A stretch of 64,000 nt of DNA from SW10 sp965657795 (GTDB taxonomy: Bacteria; Verrucomicrobiota; Verrucomicrobiia; Verrucomicrobiales; Akkermansiaceae). The stretch spans positions 1 through 64,000 of the forward strand of contig CBFHQJ010000004.1 of assembly GCA_965657795.1 (NCBI GenBank), in the 5' to 3' direction. Under the pieces are notes generated by a model. It was not told the origin of the DNA and searched no databases. It saw only the letters and a program-made list of their open reading frames with translations. Of the stretch, positions 1-8,656 are shown piece by piece. Made by a program: the position numbers and the translations under genes. Within the stretch, counting starts at the first letter, position 1; each line of letters begins with the position of its first letter.

Positions 1-247
1 TTGAAGGCGCCTTTGAACCGGAGCGGAGGGGGTGAAAGGGGGTTGCGGGGGAAAGAGGGGCGGAGACGGTGGTTTGGTTTGGCGGTGGGCAGTGTTTCGC
101 CAGGAAAAGTCCCTGATCCACGCCCTATTTTACTGAAGCCAGGAGACTTTAGCACGGTTTTCATGCCACGAGATCGTAGATTCCCAGTCCGCCTTGCCAA
201 GGTCTTTTTTGGCAGCGGTTTTTTTAGGGCACCAAGCTTCTTTCCTG
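1..247. other. Region left of the transposase, no supported gene
   Basis: No coding region is supported here. The first 70 bases are very G-rich on the plus strand, and the open frame starting at base 1 has no recognisable protein features. Because the IS91-family transposase to the right reads leftward, this stretch lies downstream of its stop codon, where an IS91-type element would carry its replication-origin end. The left boundary of the element cannot be fixed from sequence alone, as this family has no terminal inverted repeats or target duplications. Confidence 0.5.
195..214 (-). other. Stem-loop 34 bases downstream of the transposase stop
   Basis: TGCCAA (195-200) and TTGGCA (209-214) form a perfect 6-bp stem with an 8-base T-rich loop, immediately downstream of the transposase stop on its own strand. 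IS91-family elements carry a small hairpin in their origin end, so this is a candidate for that end. It could equally be a weak transcription terminator or chance. Confidence 0.25.
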
Positions 248-1756
248 TCAGCTGTCGTCGAGGACGAGAGTCCGGCCGTCGCCGAGCGGGATCTCTTTGG
301 GCTGCCAGACGGGACTTTGGTCGTAGCACTCGGGCTCTGCGCCGGTGGGGTCCCTTTCCTGGTTGAACCAGTTCAGGTCCGGGTCGTCATCCGGGGTCCA
401 TTCCTTGATGGCCTGCCAGGGTGGTTCGATGGGCTCCATAGTATCGATGTCGAAGGGCGGGGGCGGCGGGCGGGGGAGATGAATGATGCCCTCCCAGAGG
501 CCGTGGAGGCGGAGGAAGAATTCGATTTCCTCGCGACGGAGGACCTTGCGTATGGGCTTCATGGTGCCCTTGCAGCTGGGACACTGGAGGGGATCACCAC
601 CCCAAACCTTGAGAATGAGATCGCGCCAGAGGGGGCGCATGTCGCGAGCCCGACACTTGGGCGGTGCGGGAATGAGGAGGATCTGGGCGGGCGGCGGATT
701 TTCGGGGGGAATCTCGGGTTGGGATGGCGGGATGATGCGGTCGGGAGTCGGGGAGGTTTGGCCGCGGGATTTGTTGGAGTAGAGGCCGTAGTAGCGGACG
801 GTTTGCTGACCTTTTGGCGGGAGGTGAAGAAGGGCGGCGGCGATGAAGTCGGGGGCTTTGAAGATCTCAAAGTTGCGCTTGGTGGTGTGGTGGCGTTTGG
901 AGCGGTAGATGACGGTTTTGGTGGTGGCGTTCCAGGTGATTTTCTGGAGGGAGAAAGGATGGCGGAGCAAATATTCCGCCAAACGCTTGCGACCGGCGGC
1001 GTCGTGGGCGGGGACGAATTCTTTGCCGCCGTGGTGGATGCTGAAGCCGGAGTGTTTCCAAGAAAGGAGACTGGCGAGTTTTTGGGGGCTGATGAGTTTG
1101 GCCTCCTGGAGGGCGTGGAGGAAGCGATGCCGGAAAAGTTCGATGGTGGGCGCAAGGTCTTCGGCGGGCATGCAGTGGAAGCGCCCATCGGGTGTGAAGA
1201 GTCCGTCGGCAGCGAGAAGGTGGAGGTGAGGGTGGAAGATGAGGTAGTCGCCGAAGGTGTGGAGGGCGGCGATGGCTCCGATGCGGCCTTGGGGGAGGTT
1301 GAGCCTGGTGCGGAAGGCGTCTTGAAGGCTTTCGACGGCGGTATGAAAGAGTATGGTGAGGGGCTTGCGGCGTTTCCGGAAGATGCCACGCAGGACTTTT
1401 GGGATGGTGAAGACGAACTGGCGGTGGGGAACTTCGTGGCAGACCGAGGTGGCGATCCATTCGCTGGTGGAGCGGACGCGACGTTGATGGCAGGAGGGGC
1501 AGAAGTGGCGACTCTTGCAGGTGAAGGCGAGGAGGCGTTCGTGGCCGCAATCCGGGCATTGGAGCCGGGTGAAGCCGGAGGCGAGGTCGCCGCAGCGGAG
1601 AAAGGATTGGACGGTGGCGACGGCGGAGGAGGGAAGCGGGCCGAGGGATTTGCGGTGGTTCGTTTCGTAGTCTGCGAGGAAGTCATCCCAGCCGTGGTGG
1701 ACCAGTTGCCAGAGGGGCGAAGCGCGGGGACGTCGTGGTTGGTAGACGGAAGACAC
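248..1756 (-). CDS. IS91-family transposase (HUH, Y-type)
   Basis: A 502-residue transposase of the IS91/IS801 type, which moves DNA by a rolling-circle mechanism using an HUH-tyrosine relaxase-like nuclease. The N-terminal third holds a zinc-binding region with CPDCGH, then CKSRHFCPSCHQRR at about residues 75-95. The HUH metal-binding motif is visible as HPHLHLLAADG near residue 177. The tyrosine-containing conserved motif VRYYGLYSNKSRG lies near residue 322, followed by a C-terminal CPSC pair. The length is normal and the frame is intact, so the copy may be active. It stands alone with no passenger gene, upstream of the DUF1592 operon and on the opposite strand. Several long antisense open frames overlap it and are compositional shadows. 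Confidence 0.93.
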   Translation of the reverse strand: MSSVYQPRRPRASPLWQLVHHGWDDFLADYETNHRKSLGPLPSSAVATVQSFLRCGDLASGFTRLQCPDCGHERLLAFTCKSRHFCPSCHQRRVRSTSEWIATSVCHEVPHRQFVFTIPKVLRGIFRKRRKPLTILFHTAVESLQDAFRTRLNLPQGRIGAIAALHTFGDYLIFHPHLHLLAADGLFTPDGRFHCMPAEDLAPTIELFRHRFLHALQEAKLISPQKLASLLSWKHSGFSIHHGGKEFVPAHDAAGRKRLAEYLLRHPFSLQKITWNATTKTVIYRSKRHHTTKRNFEIFKAPDFIAAALLHLPPKGQQTVRYYGLYSNKSRGQTSPTPDRIIPPSQPEIPPENPPPAQILLIPAPPKCRARDMRPLWRDLILKVWGGDPLQCPSCKGTMKPIRKVLRREEIEFFLRLHGLWEGIIHLPRPPPPPFDIDTMEPIEPPWQAIKEWTPDDDPDLNWFNQERDPTGAEPECYDQSPVWQPKEIPLGDGRTLVLDDS

Positions 1757-2078
1757 ACAAAGTGTTCATAAGAACATATTTTGTGCGAGGCAAGATCGAG
1801 AGGGATGAATCGGGTATTGAAAATGTCAGGAAGGGCGAGGGATTGGCGCGATTGATGCCAGCTTTGTGAGTCAGGAACCAAGATTCTCGCTACGCTAAAA
1901 TCATTTGCTCTTGGTGGAAAAAGCGACGTATTAGGCGGACGGAGTGGGTGGATCAGTGGTGGGGTTTACCGGCCTCATCGTTGAGAGCAGATGAGGGGTA
2001 GAAATCTCGTAATGGGCAGGGCTGGGGAGAATGTGATTTCCTGAGAGAAGGGGGGCTATTCTGCGGTAGTATCGTTTC
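1757..2078. other. Intergenic region between transposase and haem-protein operon
   Basis: About 320 bases with no supported gene. It must contain the right end (terminus) of the IS91-type element and, on the plus strand, the promoter of the operon that starts at 2079. I see no inverted repeat or clear promoter consensus. The sequence GAACCAAG at 1875-1882 contains both tetranucleotides used as targets by classic IS91, but this may be chance. Confidence 0.4.
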
Positions 2079-4007
2079 ATGCGATTTTTCCTGATGGCGC
2101 TTATGCTTACGGCCCCGCTCATGGGCTTCGAAGATAAGGTGCGTCCGATCCTGGAGAAAAATTGCCTGGAGTGTCACGGGGGCGAGAAGGTGAAGGGGAA
2201 GGTCGATTTTTCCAGGATCCTGACAGAGAAGGATGCTGATGCGAATTTCGAGCTTTGGGAGACAGTCGTCGAGGTCATCGAAGCAGGTGAAATGCCGCCG
2301 GAGGATGAAGAGCCGTTGAGCGAGGCGGATCAAATGACAATCGTCAGCTGGTATCAGGAACGCTCGCAAGCGAGCATCGAGGCGAAGGCGAGCGTTTTTA
2401 AACCGCGTCGACTTTCCGGGCCGGAGTATCGCAATACCCTGCGGTCGCTTTTTGGTTTCGATCTCGAAGTTGCCGTCGTTGAAGCCGAGCAAACGGTGGT
2501 GAGTGATTCCTCGCTGGTGCTTAAACTGCTTCCCACAGATCCGCCGGGGGCGAGTGGGTTTATCAATGACACGCATGCGGCACGGCTCTCGCCGAATCTC
2601 TGGGACCAGTATCTACATTTGGGCAACGCGGCTCTTGAAAAGCTTTTTTCAAAAAGCGGCCGGGCTCAACTCGGTGAATTAATAGGTGCTTCATTGTCCG
2701 ATGAATGGCAGTCGGATGACCTTTCGCCTGAACAAGCCGAGCGAATCATCCGGACCTTTGCGCCTCGTGCCTTGCGTCGTCCGCTTAAGAAGGAACAATT
2801 CTCAAAAATGCTCGCGGGAATTGCGGGCAAGAAGGGTGCGGAGCTTCTTGCTGCGACCAAGTTCGAACTCAAAGCCATTCTGATGTCACCAGCCTTTATT
2901 TATCGGGGGCTTTTGATGAAAGGGGATCCGGGGAAGCAGCAGGCCGTGGATTCCTTCGAACTCGCGGAGCGGCTTTCCTATTTCTTGTGGGAAGATCGGC
3001 CCGATGAAGAACTGACGCGTTTGGCCATCGAGGGCTCGCTGGGTGACGAGAAAGTTCTCAATGAACAAGTCGTGCGGATGTTGTCTTCGCCAAAGGCCCG
3101 GAGCCTTGCCGAGAGTTTTGGAGCCCAGTGGCTTGGCATTAATAGTTTGGACGAATTGGTCGGCAAGGATCCTATTCGTCATCACTCTCTCAAAACGCAG
3201 GCGGTTGATTTTTTGAACTACCTCTTCACCGACAATAGGCCGGTGATGGAGTTGATCGATTCCAAGATCACTTTCGTCAATCAGGGTACCTCCGGGTTTT
3301 ATGGCAAGGATAGGCAGCGGATGAAACCTTACACCAAGGCAAAAGGAATCGAACGTCAGCGGACGCCGAATCAGAAGCTTGAACTGATGCACGCCGAAGG
3401 ACGGGGTGGACTTCTCACCATGCCTGGCATTCTAACGCTGAATCAAGGTCCGATTCAGCGCGGCACCTGGATGCTGCGTCGTATTCTGGGCGTGGAGGTT
3501 GGTGAGCCGCCGGCTGATACTCCGCCGATCAAGGCGAGCCCGCGCGGGCAGAATCTCACCTTTCGAGAGCGCTTTGAGGCCCATCGCAGTGATGCCAGTT
3601 GTGCCCGTTGTCATGTGAAGATCGACCCGCTGGGATTCGCTTTGGAAGCCTATGACAAGAATGGACAATTCCTGCGCGCCAGTGATCAGAAGAATGCGAA
3701 GCAGCCAGCCAAAAAAATCGATACCTCGGGCAAGCTCCCAAGTGGGGAAACCTTTGAAACCTTCGCCGAGCTGAAGGCGATTCTTCTGACTAAAAAGCGC
3801 GAACCGATTGTGCGCAATATCGTCGAGCAGACTCTAGCCTATGCGCTGTGCCGAAAGCTGACCCGAAGTGACCAGGCTGTCGTTGATACTATTTCGGAAA
3901 ATCTTTGTGAGAACGACGGAACCTGGCTTAGCCTTTTTCAGCAGGTCGTAAGCAGTGTGCCCTTTCGGGAGACGATTATTGAAGCTGCCAATGAGAATGA
4001 TGAATAA
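2079..4007 (+). CDS. Exported DUF1592-type c-haem protein (DUF1587/1592/1588/1585 architecture)
   Basis: A 642-residue secreted protein of the PVC-specific DUF1592 family, whose biochemical role is not established. A short signal peptide (residues 1-16) leads into a planctomycete-type cytochrome segment with the haem motif CLECH at residues 29-33 and the MPPE motif that follows in this family. RRLSGPEYRNTLRSLFG near residue 110 marks DUF1587, followed by the DUF1595/DUF1592 region. The C-terminal DUF1588/DUF1585 part carries a second CxxCH (CARCHVKIDPLG). It is the first gene of a plus-strand cluster and overlaps the start of the next gene, so translation is probably coupled. DUF1592 proteins are usually paired with DUF1552 proteins, as here. 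Confidence 0.88.
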   Translation: MRFFLMALMLTAPLMGFEDKVRPILEKNCLECHGGEKVKGKVDFSRILTEKDADANFELWETVVEVIEAGEMPPEDEEPLSEADQMTIVSWYQERSQASIEAKASVFKPRRLSGPEYRNTLRSLFGFDLEVAVVEAEQTVVSDSSLVLKLLPTDPPGASGFINDTHAARLSPNLWDQYLHLGNAALEKLFSKSGRAQLGELIGASLSDEWQSDDLSPEQAERIIRTFAPRALRRPLKKEQFSKMLAGIAGKKGAELLAATKFELKAILMSPAFIYRGLLMKGDPGKQQAVDSFELAERLSYFLWEDRPDEELTRLAIEGSLGDEKVLNEQVVRMLSSPKARSLAESFGAQWLGINSLDELVGKDPIRHHSLKTQAVDFLNYLFTDNRPVMELIDSKITFVNQGTSGFYGKDRQRMKPYTKAKGIERQRTPNQKLELMHAEGRGGLLTMPGILTLNQGPIQRGTWMLRRILGVEVGEPPADTPPIKASPRGQNLTFRERFEAHRSDASCARCHVKIDPLGFALEAYDKNGQFLRASDQKNAKQPAKKIDTSGKLPSGETFETFAELKAILLTKKREPIVRNIVEQTLAYALCRKLTRSDQAVVDTISENLCENDGTWLSLFQQVVSSVPFRETIIEAANENDE

Positions 4008-7000
4008 GAGCCGCGAAATCGCACGCAGAGCCCCGCTGATCGTCTGGCAAGGCCTCCTGGCTTTTAAGGTGACCGTGCTGGCCGCGAATGCTGATGAGTC
4101 GACGATTGATCTGAATCCGACCCAGCTGCACGATCAGGCCTTTAAGGTGATGGAGAACTATTGTTTTTCCTGCCATGGGCCGGAAAAACAGAAGGGGGAC
4201 ATCCGGCTTGATGACCTGGAGGCGATTGACCCGGTTGATTTGCAGGAGCTCTATGCGTTGGCCAAGGAGGCGGTTCACTTTGAAGACATGCCTCCGGAAA
4301 AGGCTGATCAGCCAAGCGAGGTCGAACGGAAAGTCCTGATGAAGTGGCTGGACAGCCGGTTAACAGGCGACGCTGCCAAGGCGCTTGCTGAGAAACTCCT
4401 GCGTTTTGAATTCGGCAACGTCGTCAAGCATGAGGATCTCTTCTCAGGCAAGTATGCCGATCGTCCGGGCTTTACCCACGATCGTCGCTGGATGATCAGC
4501 GAGTATATCTTCAGCGAGAAAACGAATCGTTTGTTGGACTACAAACCGACACGGAAAATTTACGGCACGACCCACAGCGTCCGAGGTGACAGCGGGATTC
4601 ACTGGAGCCCGAAGACCGAGCATGGCAACAAATTCCGTCGAACGATCACCAATCCCTTCCTCCTGCCTGAGAAGGTGGGTGTTCGGTATTACGGCAAGGA
4701 AGCGCTCACGACCGGTCACCTGCTGACGATGGTTGGCAATGCCAAGCGGATCGCCGGACACATGTCTTCGGCATCGGTGATGAAGGCGCAGTATCCCGCG
4801 ATGTATGCCTTGATGCAGGACGAACTTCAGCACCGGGAAACATTGCGGTCACGCGAAGACTTCCTGGCCGCCGACAACTCCATGGAGCGCCTGCTACAGG
4901 AGATCTATGGCGACAAGCACGAGGCGCTTTTGCCCAGGCTTGTTCGTGTTGATATCCCGTTCCCGGGTATGCGGAAAAGGATGTTTCCCGGAGAGAAAAC
5001 GTATCGCATTCAACGCTCCGAGTTCATCAGCGGGCTGGACAAGCAAGACGTCGAGGCCGTGTTCCGAAGCATTGTGACTCACAAGAAAACTCCATACGAA
5101 GTCACCGAGGATCCGGGGAAGGAGATGAAGGATGACAAAGGTTCGCCCTGGGCACCTTACCTGGACGAGCAGCGTGCAGACTACGAAAAGATCGTCCTGC
5201 AAGCCGAAGGTGATTGGGTCAGGCAGGGCGTCTCCGCTTATCGCATCCAGAACCGCATTACCTTGATGAAGGTGTTCTGGGATCACTGGGATATGAATCT
5301 GATTTACCGCGAAGCGAGGAAACGGGGCCCGGCACCAGCATACAAGCCCTTAAACGAAAAGGAGATGCAAGTGATTGCGGCAACAATCAAGAAGCATCGC
5401 GTGAAGGGTGACAGCTACCAGGTGATCATTGAAAAATGCGTGTCCGACTGGGCCGGAGCGTTCAAGCAGGAACGCGAGTCGGCGATCGTTGATGATGCCC
5501 GGCTCAACGCCTTGATCGATGAGTTGTACGTCCGGATTTTTGAGCGTCCGCCGAGTGAATCGGAACGGACTGAGAACCGCGAGTTGCTCAAGCTGTTCAT
5601 GGCCAAACTCGAGCAGCAAGAAGCGATTGCCAAGTTGATCGAGTCCTTGATCTTGAATACCGAGTTCGCCTATCGCCATGAGTTTGGAGCAGGTGCTGCG
5701 GATGAGCATGGCCGGCGGATGATGTCGTCGAGGGATGCGAGTTATGCCCTCGCTTACGCGCTGACCGATTCCAGCCCCGATGAAGAATTACAAAAGGCGG
5801 CGAAAGAAGGTCGACTCAAGACCCGCGGGGATTACGAGCGTGAGATTCGACGGATGCTCAAACGCCGCGACCTTTGGACGATCATCGATGAGGGGGTGCA
5901 GGCGGCCAACCTCAACTCCAGCGTGACGAATCAACCGATTCGGAAGTTACGGTTTTTCCGCGATTTCTTCGGCTACCCCAAGGCGCTCAAGGTCTTCAAA
6001 GACGACAGTCGGTTTGGGGCCGGTCGCCATGAGCAAGCCGTTAGCAGACTGATCGAAGAGGCGGACATGCTCGTCGAGCATCTGCTCCAGAAGGACGAGC
6101 GGGTCTTTGAGGAGTTGTTGACCACCGACAAGTTTTACATCTTCCACAACGGCGACAACGCGTCGATGACAGCCGCGTCCGAATCGCTGAAAAGCATCTA
6201 CGAAAAATTCAAAGACGCAGACTGGCAGGAATGGAAGCCAGAGGATGTGGCTCCGCATGAGGCTTTCTTGAGAGAGCACTGGGAGTTTCAGCGTGAGAAG
6301 GAGGGCGATTACCCGAAAATTCTCAAGAAACTTCAGCGGATGATGGACGGGCTTGAGCTGCACTTTAGCGAGGGCCAATCCGGTGCCCTCCCTTACATGA
6401 AAAACGGGATGGGGTTCTGGCACGGCGGCCCGGTGCTTGGCCGGTCCGGACAGCAGATGCGCGGCGAACAGGTCACGACCTACTGGAACCTCGACTGGCG
6501 GACGTGGGACTACCCGAGCCACCAGCCCGCGAAGATTCCCAACCGAAAGGGTCTGCTCACTCATCCCGCCTGGCTTATCGCTCACTCGCAGAATCTTGAG
6601 ACCGATCCGATTCACCGGGGGAAGTGGATCCAGGAAAAGCTTCTGGCCGGGACCATTCCCGACGTCCCGATCACGGTCGATGCCGTGATCCATCCGAACA
6701 AAGAAAAGACGCTCAGGCAGCGTATGGAAATCCGAACCGGCGAAACCTATTGCTGGCGCTGTCACCAGAAAATGGATCCGCTGGGCTTTCCCTTTGAGCA
6801 TTACGACGATTTTGGCCGCTTCCGTCTGAAGGAAAATCTCGAGCACCCCGATAATGTCATCAAGAAAGCAGACCGGAAGGAACTCAACGATTTTGGCGCT
6901 TCACTCGCTGAATACAAAACCCTGCCGGTGGATGCGCGTGGCGTCTTGAAAGGCACCGACGATCCCAAGCTTGATGGCGAGGTGAAGGATGCCTTTGATC

Positions 7001-7227
7001 TGATCGAGCGTCTGGCGAAGTCCGAGAAAGTGCGCCAGTCGATCATTCGTCACGCCTTCCGTTTTTTCCTGGGACGCAATGAGACCCTGGCCGATTCCAA
7101 GACGCTGATGGCCGCTGACAAAGCCTATCTGGACAGCAATGGTAGTTTTGATGCCGTGGTTGTTTCCCTTCTAACTTCCGACTCTTTCATTTACCGCAAA
7201 CCCAAAGATAAAGATGGCTCTCAATAG
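3991..7227 (+). CDS. Large exported DUF1592-type c-haem protein
   Basis: A protein of about 1078 residues, homologous in plan to the preceding gene but much longer. A leader with a positively charged start and hydrophobic core precedes the haem motif CFSCHGPEK, which is followed by the MPPE element. The central 600 residues (DUF1595/1592 region) are expanded relative to its neighbour. The C-terminal part has a second CxxCH (CWRCHQKMDPLG) and a DUF1585-like tail ending in a phenylalanine-rich segment typical of the family. The frame is open further upstream to 3955, but ATG codons at 3991 and 4000 overlap the previous stop and give a sensible signal peptide. It overlaps the next gene by 14 bases. 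Confidence 0.85.
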   Translation: MRMMNKSREIARRAPLIVWQGLLAFKVTVLAANADESTIDLNPTQLHDQAFKVMENYCFSCHGPEKQKGDIRLDDLEAIDPVDLQELYALAKEAVHFEDMPPEKADQPSEVERKVLMKWLDSRLTGDAAKALAEKLLRFEFGNVVKHEDLFSGKYADRPGFTHDRRWMISEYIFSEKTNRLLDYKPTRKIYGTTHSVRGDSGIHWSPKTEHGNKFRRTITNPFLLPEKVGVRYYGKEALTTGHLLTMVGNAKRIAGHMSSASVMKAQYPAMYALMQDELQHRETLRSREDFLAADNSMERLLQEIYGDKHEALLPRLVRVDIPFPGMRKRMFPGEKTYRIQRSEFISGLDKQDVEAVFRSIVTHKKTPYEVTEDPGKEMKDDKGSPWAPYLDEQRADYEKIVLQAEGDWVRQGVSAYRIQNRITLMKVFWDHWDMNLIYREARKRGPAPAYKPLNEKEMQVIAATIKKHRVKGDSYQVIIEKCVSDWAGAFKQERESAIVDDARLNALIDELYVRIFERPPSESERTENRELLKLFMAKLEQQEAIAKLIESLILNTEFAYRHEFGAGAADEHGRRMMSSRDASYALAYALTDSSPDEELQKAAKEGRLKTRGDYEREIRRMLKRRDLWTIIDEGVQAANLNSSVTNQPIRKLRFFRDFFGYPKALKVFKDDSRFGAGRHEQAVSRLIEEADMLVEHLLQKDERVFEELLTTDKFYIFHNGDNASMTAASESLKSIYEKFKDADWQEWKPEDVAPHEAFLREHWEFQREKEGDYPKILKKLQRMMDGLELHFSEGQSGALPYMKNGMGFWHGGPVLGRSGQQMRGEQVTTYWNLDWRTWDYPSHQPAKIPNRKGLLTHPAWLIAHSQNLETDPIHRGKWIQEKLLAGTIPDVPITVDAVIHPNKEKTLRQRMEIRTGETYCWRCHQKMDPLGFPFEHYDDFGRFRLKENLEHPDNVIKKADRKELNDFGASLAEYKTLPVDARGVLKGTDDPKLDGEVKDAFDLIERLAKSEKVRQSIIRHAFRFFLGRNETLADSKTLMAADKAYLDSNGSFDAVVVSLLTSDSFIYRKPKDKDGSQ

Positions 7228-8608
7228 ACGTGAATTTTTCAAGACCACCGCGCTTGGCACCACTGGCCTGGCGCTGACCCCGTCGTTTAACCAATTGCTC
7301 GCGGCTCCGGCCGACGGCGTGGCCAGCACTCCGCATCGCTTTGTCTTTGTTCGCAAATCGAACGGTAACCTGACCAACCAATTTGGTTTGCCTTCGTTTT
7401 CTGCCGAGGAACTCAAGAAGCACGAAGAGAAGCAAGCTTTCGAAGTGGCGCTCGACAAGCATGAGTTGCCCGGCTGGCTCAATGCCTTGGATGGGCACAA
7501 GGAGAACATGACCATCTTGCACGGCATTTCGATGTCGGTCAGTGGCGGGGGACATTACTCGTATTCCGGCTGCATGGGCGCGTTCAAGGCGGGGCGCAAT
7601 ATCCTTAGCAACATCAAGTGGGCGACGGTCGATTTTGAACTCGCGAAGCTCTTCCCCTCGCCGTTCGGTCACGTGGAGATGTCGCTGGCAGTGCCTCACG
7701 GACGCGACCACCGCACGGGGATTGTTTCGGGTTATTCCGCGCCTGCTCAACAACAGCGGAATTACTGCTACGCCGATCCAATGACGGCATACAATGAGTT
7801 GTTCAAGTCCGTGACCGATTTGGGCGCGGTCGCGTCGGACAACGCCTTGCTGGACTACCTCCACGAAAAAGAGTCCCGTAGACTGGGTGGGCTCAATGGC
7901 GGTGAACGCCTCAAAATTCATAACCAGGTGGATTCGCTAAAGGCGATTCGTGATCGCAACACCAAGGTCGCTGCCTTGGGCGATGTCATCAAAGAGCATT
8001 TGCCTGAGATCGACCCCATTCACGCGAATGGTGGCCCGGATGCCACCCTGCCTCAAAAGCAGGCTGCTTTCACTGACATCATCGTGGCCGCGCTCGCTTC
8101 CGGCCTGACCAACGTGGTGACATACACCATCGATGATTTGGGAACGAATATCGCCTCGCTTCCCGAAAATGACGAAAAGACCAATATCCACGCCGTGGGA
8201 CACGGCCAAGGTGGGCGTTCGGCATTTATGCGTGATGTCATTAAGACGCATCACATGAAGCAAGTGGAAACCCTGGTCACCAGGCTCAAGGCGATCCCCG
8301 AAGGTAGAGGCACGATGTTCGACAATACCACGATCATCTACATGCCTGAGACCGGTTCCGGACACCATGGTCCGGATACCGAGGCGCCCATGGTGATCAT
8401 GAGTGGAAAGAACTCCAAACTCGATATTGCCGGTCGTTACATTCGTCTGCCCTTCCATGGCACCGAGGGCCACAAGACCCTGAGTAATTGGTATACCACC
8501 TTGCTCAACACCTACGGAAATCCGATCAAGCACTACGGTGATCTGGACCTCACCATGCAGCGCAACCGCCTGCCGCAAGAAGGCGCCATTGATCAGCTGA
8601 TGGTCTGA
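7214..8608 (+). CDS. DUF1552 family exported protein
   Basis: A 464-residue DUF1552 protein, the usual genomic partner of DUF1592 haem proteins. The N-terminus (NRREFFKTTALG, residues 4-15) is a Tat-like leader, suggesting export in folded form. The family belongs to the alkaline-phosphatase/sulfatase-like fold group, and its substrate is not known. Conserved-looking elements include the His-rich SGGGHYSYSG near residue 115 and the MPETGSGHHGPDTEAP segment near residue 379. The start overlaps the end of the preceding gene, supporting one transcript and coupled translation. The assignment to DUF1552 is firm by overall plan; the function is inference only. Confidence 0.85.
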   Translation: MALNRREFFKTTALGTTGLALTPSFNQLLAAPADGVASTPHRFVFVRKSNGNLTNQFGLPSFSAEELKKHEEKQAFEVALDKHELPGWLNALDGHKENMTILHGISMSVSGGGHYSYSGCMGAFKAGRNILSNIKWATVDFELAKLFPSPFGHVEMSLAVPHGRDHRTGIVSGYSAPAQQQRNYCYADPMTAYNELFKSVTDLGAVASDNALLDYLHEKESRRLGGLNGGERLKIHNQVDSLKAIRDRNTKVAALGDVIKEHLPEIDPIHANGGPDATLPQKQAAFTDIIVAALASGLTNVVTYTIDDLGTNIASLPENDEKTNIHAVGHGQGGRSAFMRDVIKTHHMKQVETLVTRLKAIPEGRGTMFDNTTIIYMPETGSGHHGPDTEAPMVIMSGKNSKLDIAGRYIRLPFHGTEGHKTLSNWYTTLLNTYGNPIKHYGDLDLTMQRNRLPQEGAIDQLMV

Positions 8609-8656
8609 ACAACCTTCCTTTTACCGAAACAATCACTGTAGCTGGAGACGAGAACG

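Noticed and set aside
194..1771. Long plus-strand open frame (525 codons) opposite the transposase, and a 440-codon minus frame at 559-1881
   Set aside because: Both are shadows of the G/C-rich transposase gene: they have biased composition (Gly/Glu-rich or Pro/Ser-rich), no motifs, and the transposase frame has clear family motifs.
1875..1882. GAACCAAG as IS91 target site
   Set aside because: Both target tetranucleotides are common by chance and the element end is unknown on this side, so it is only mentioned, not called.
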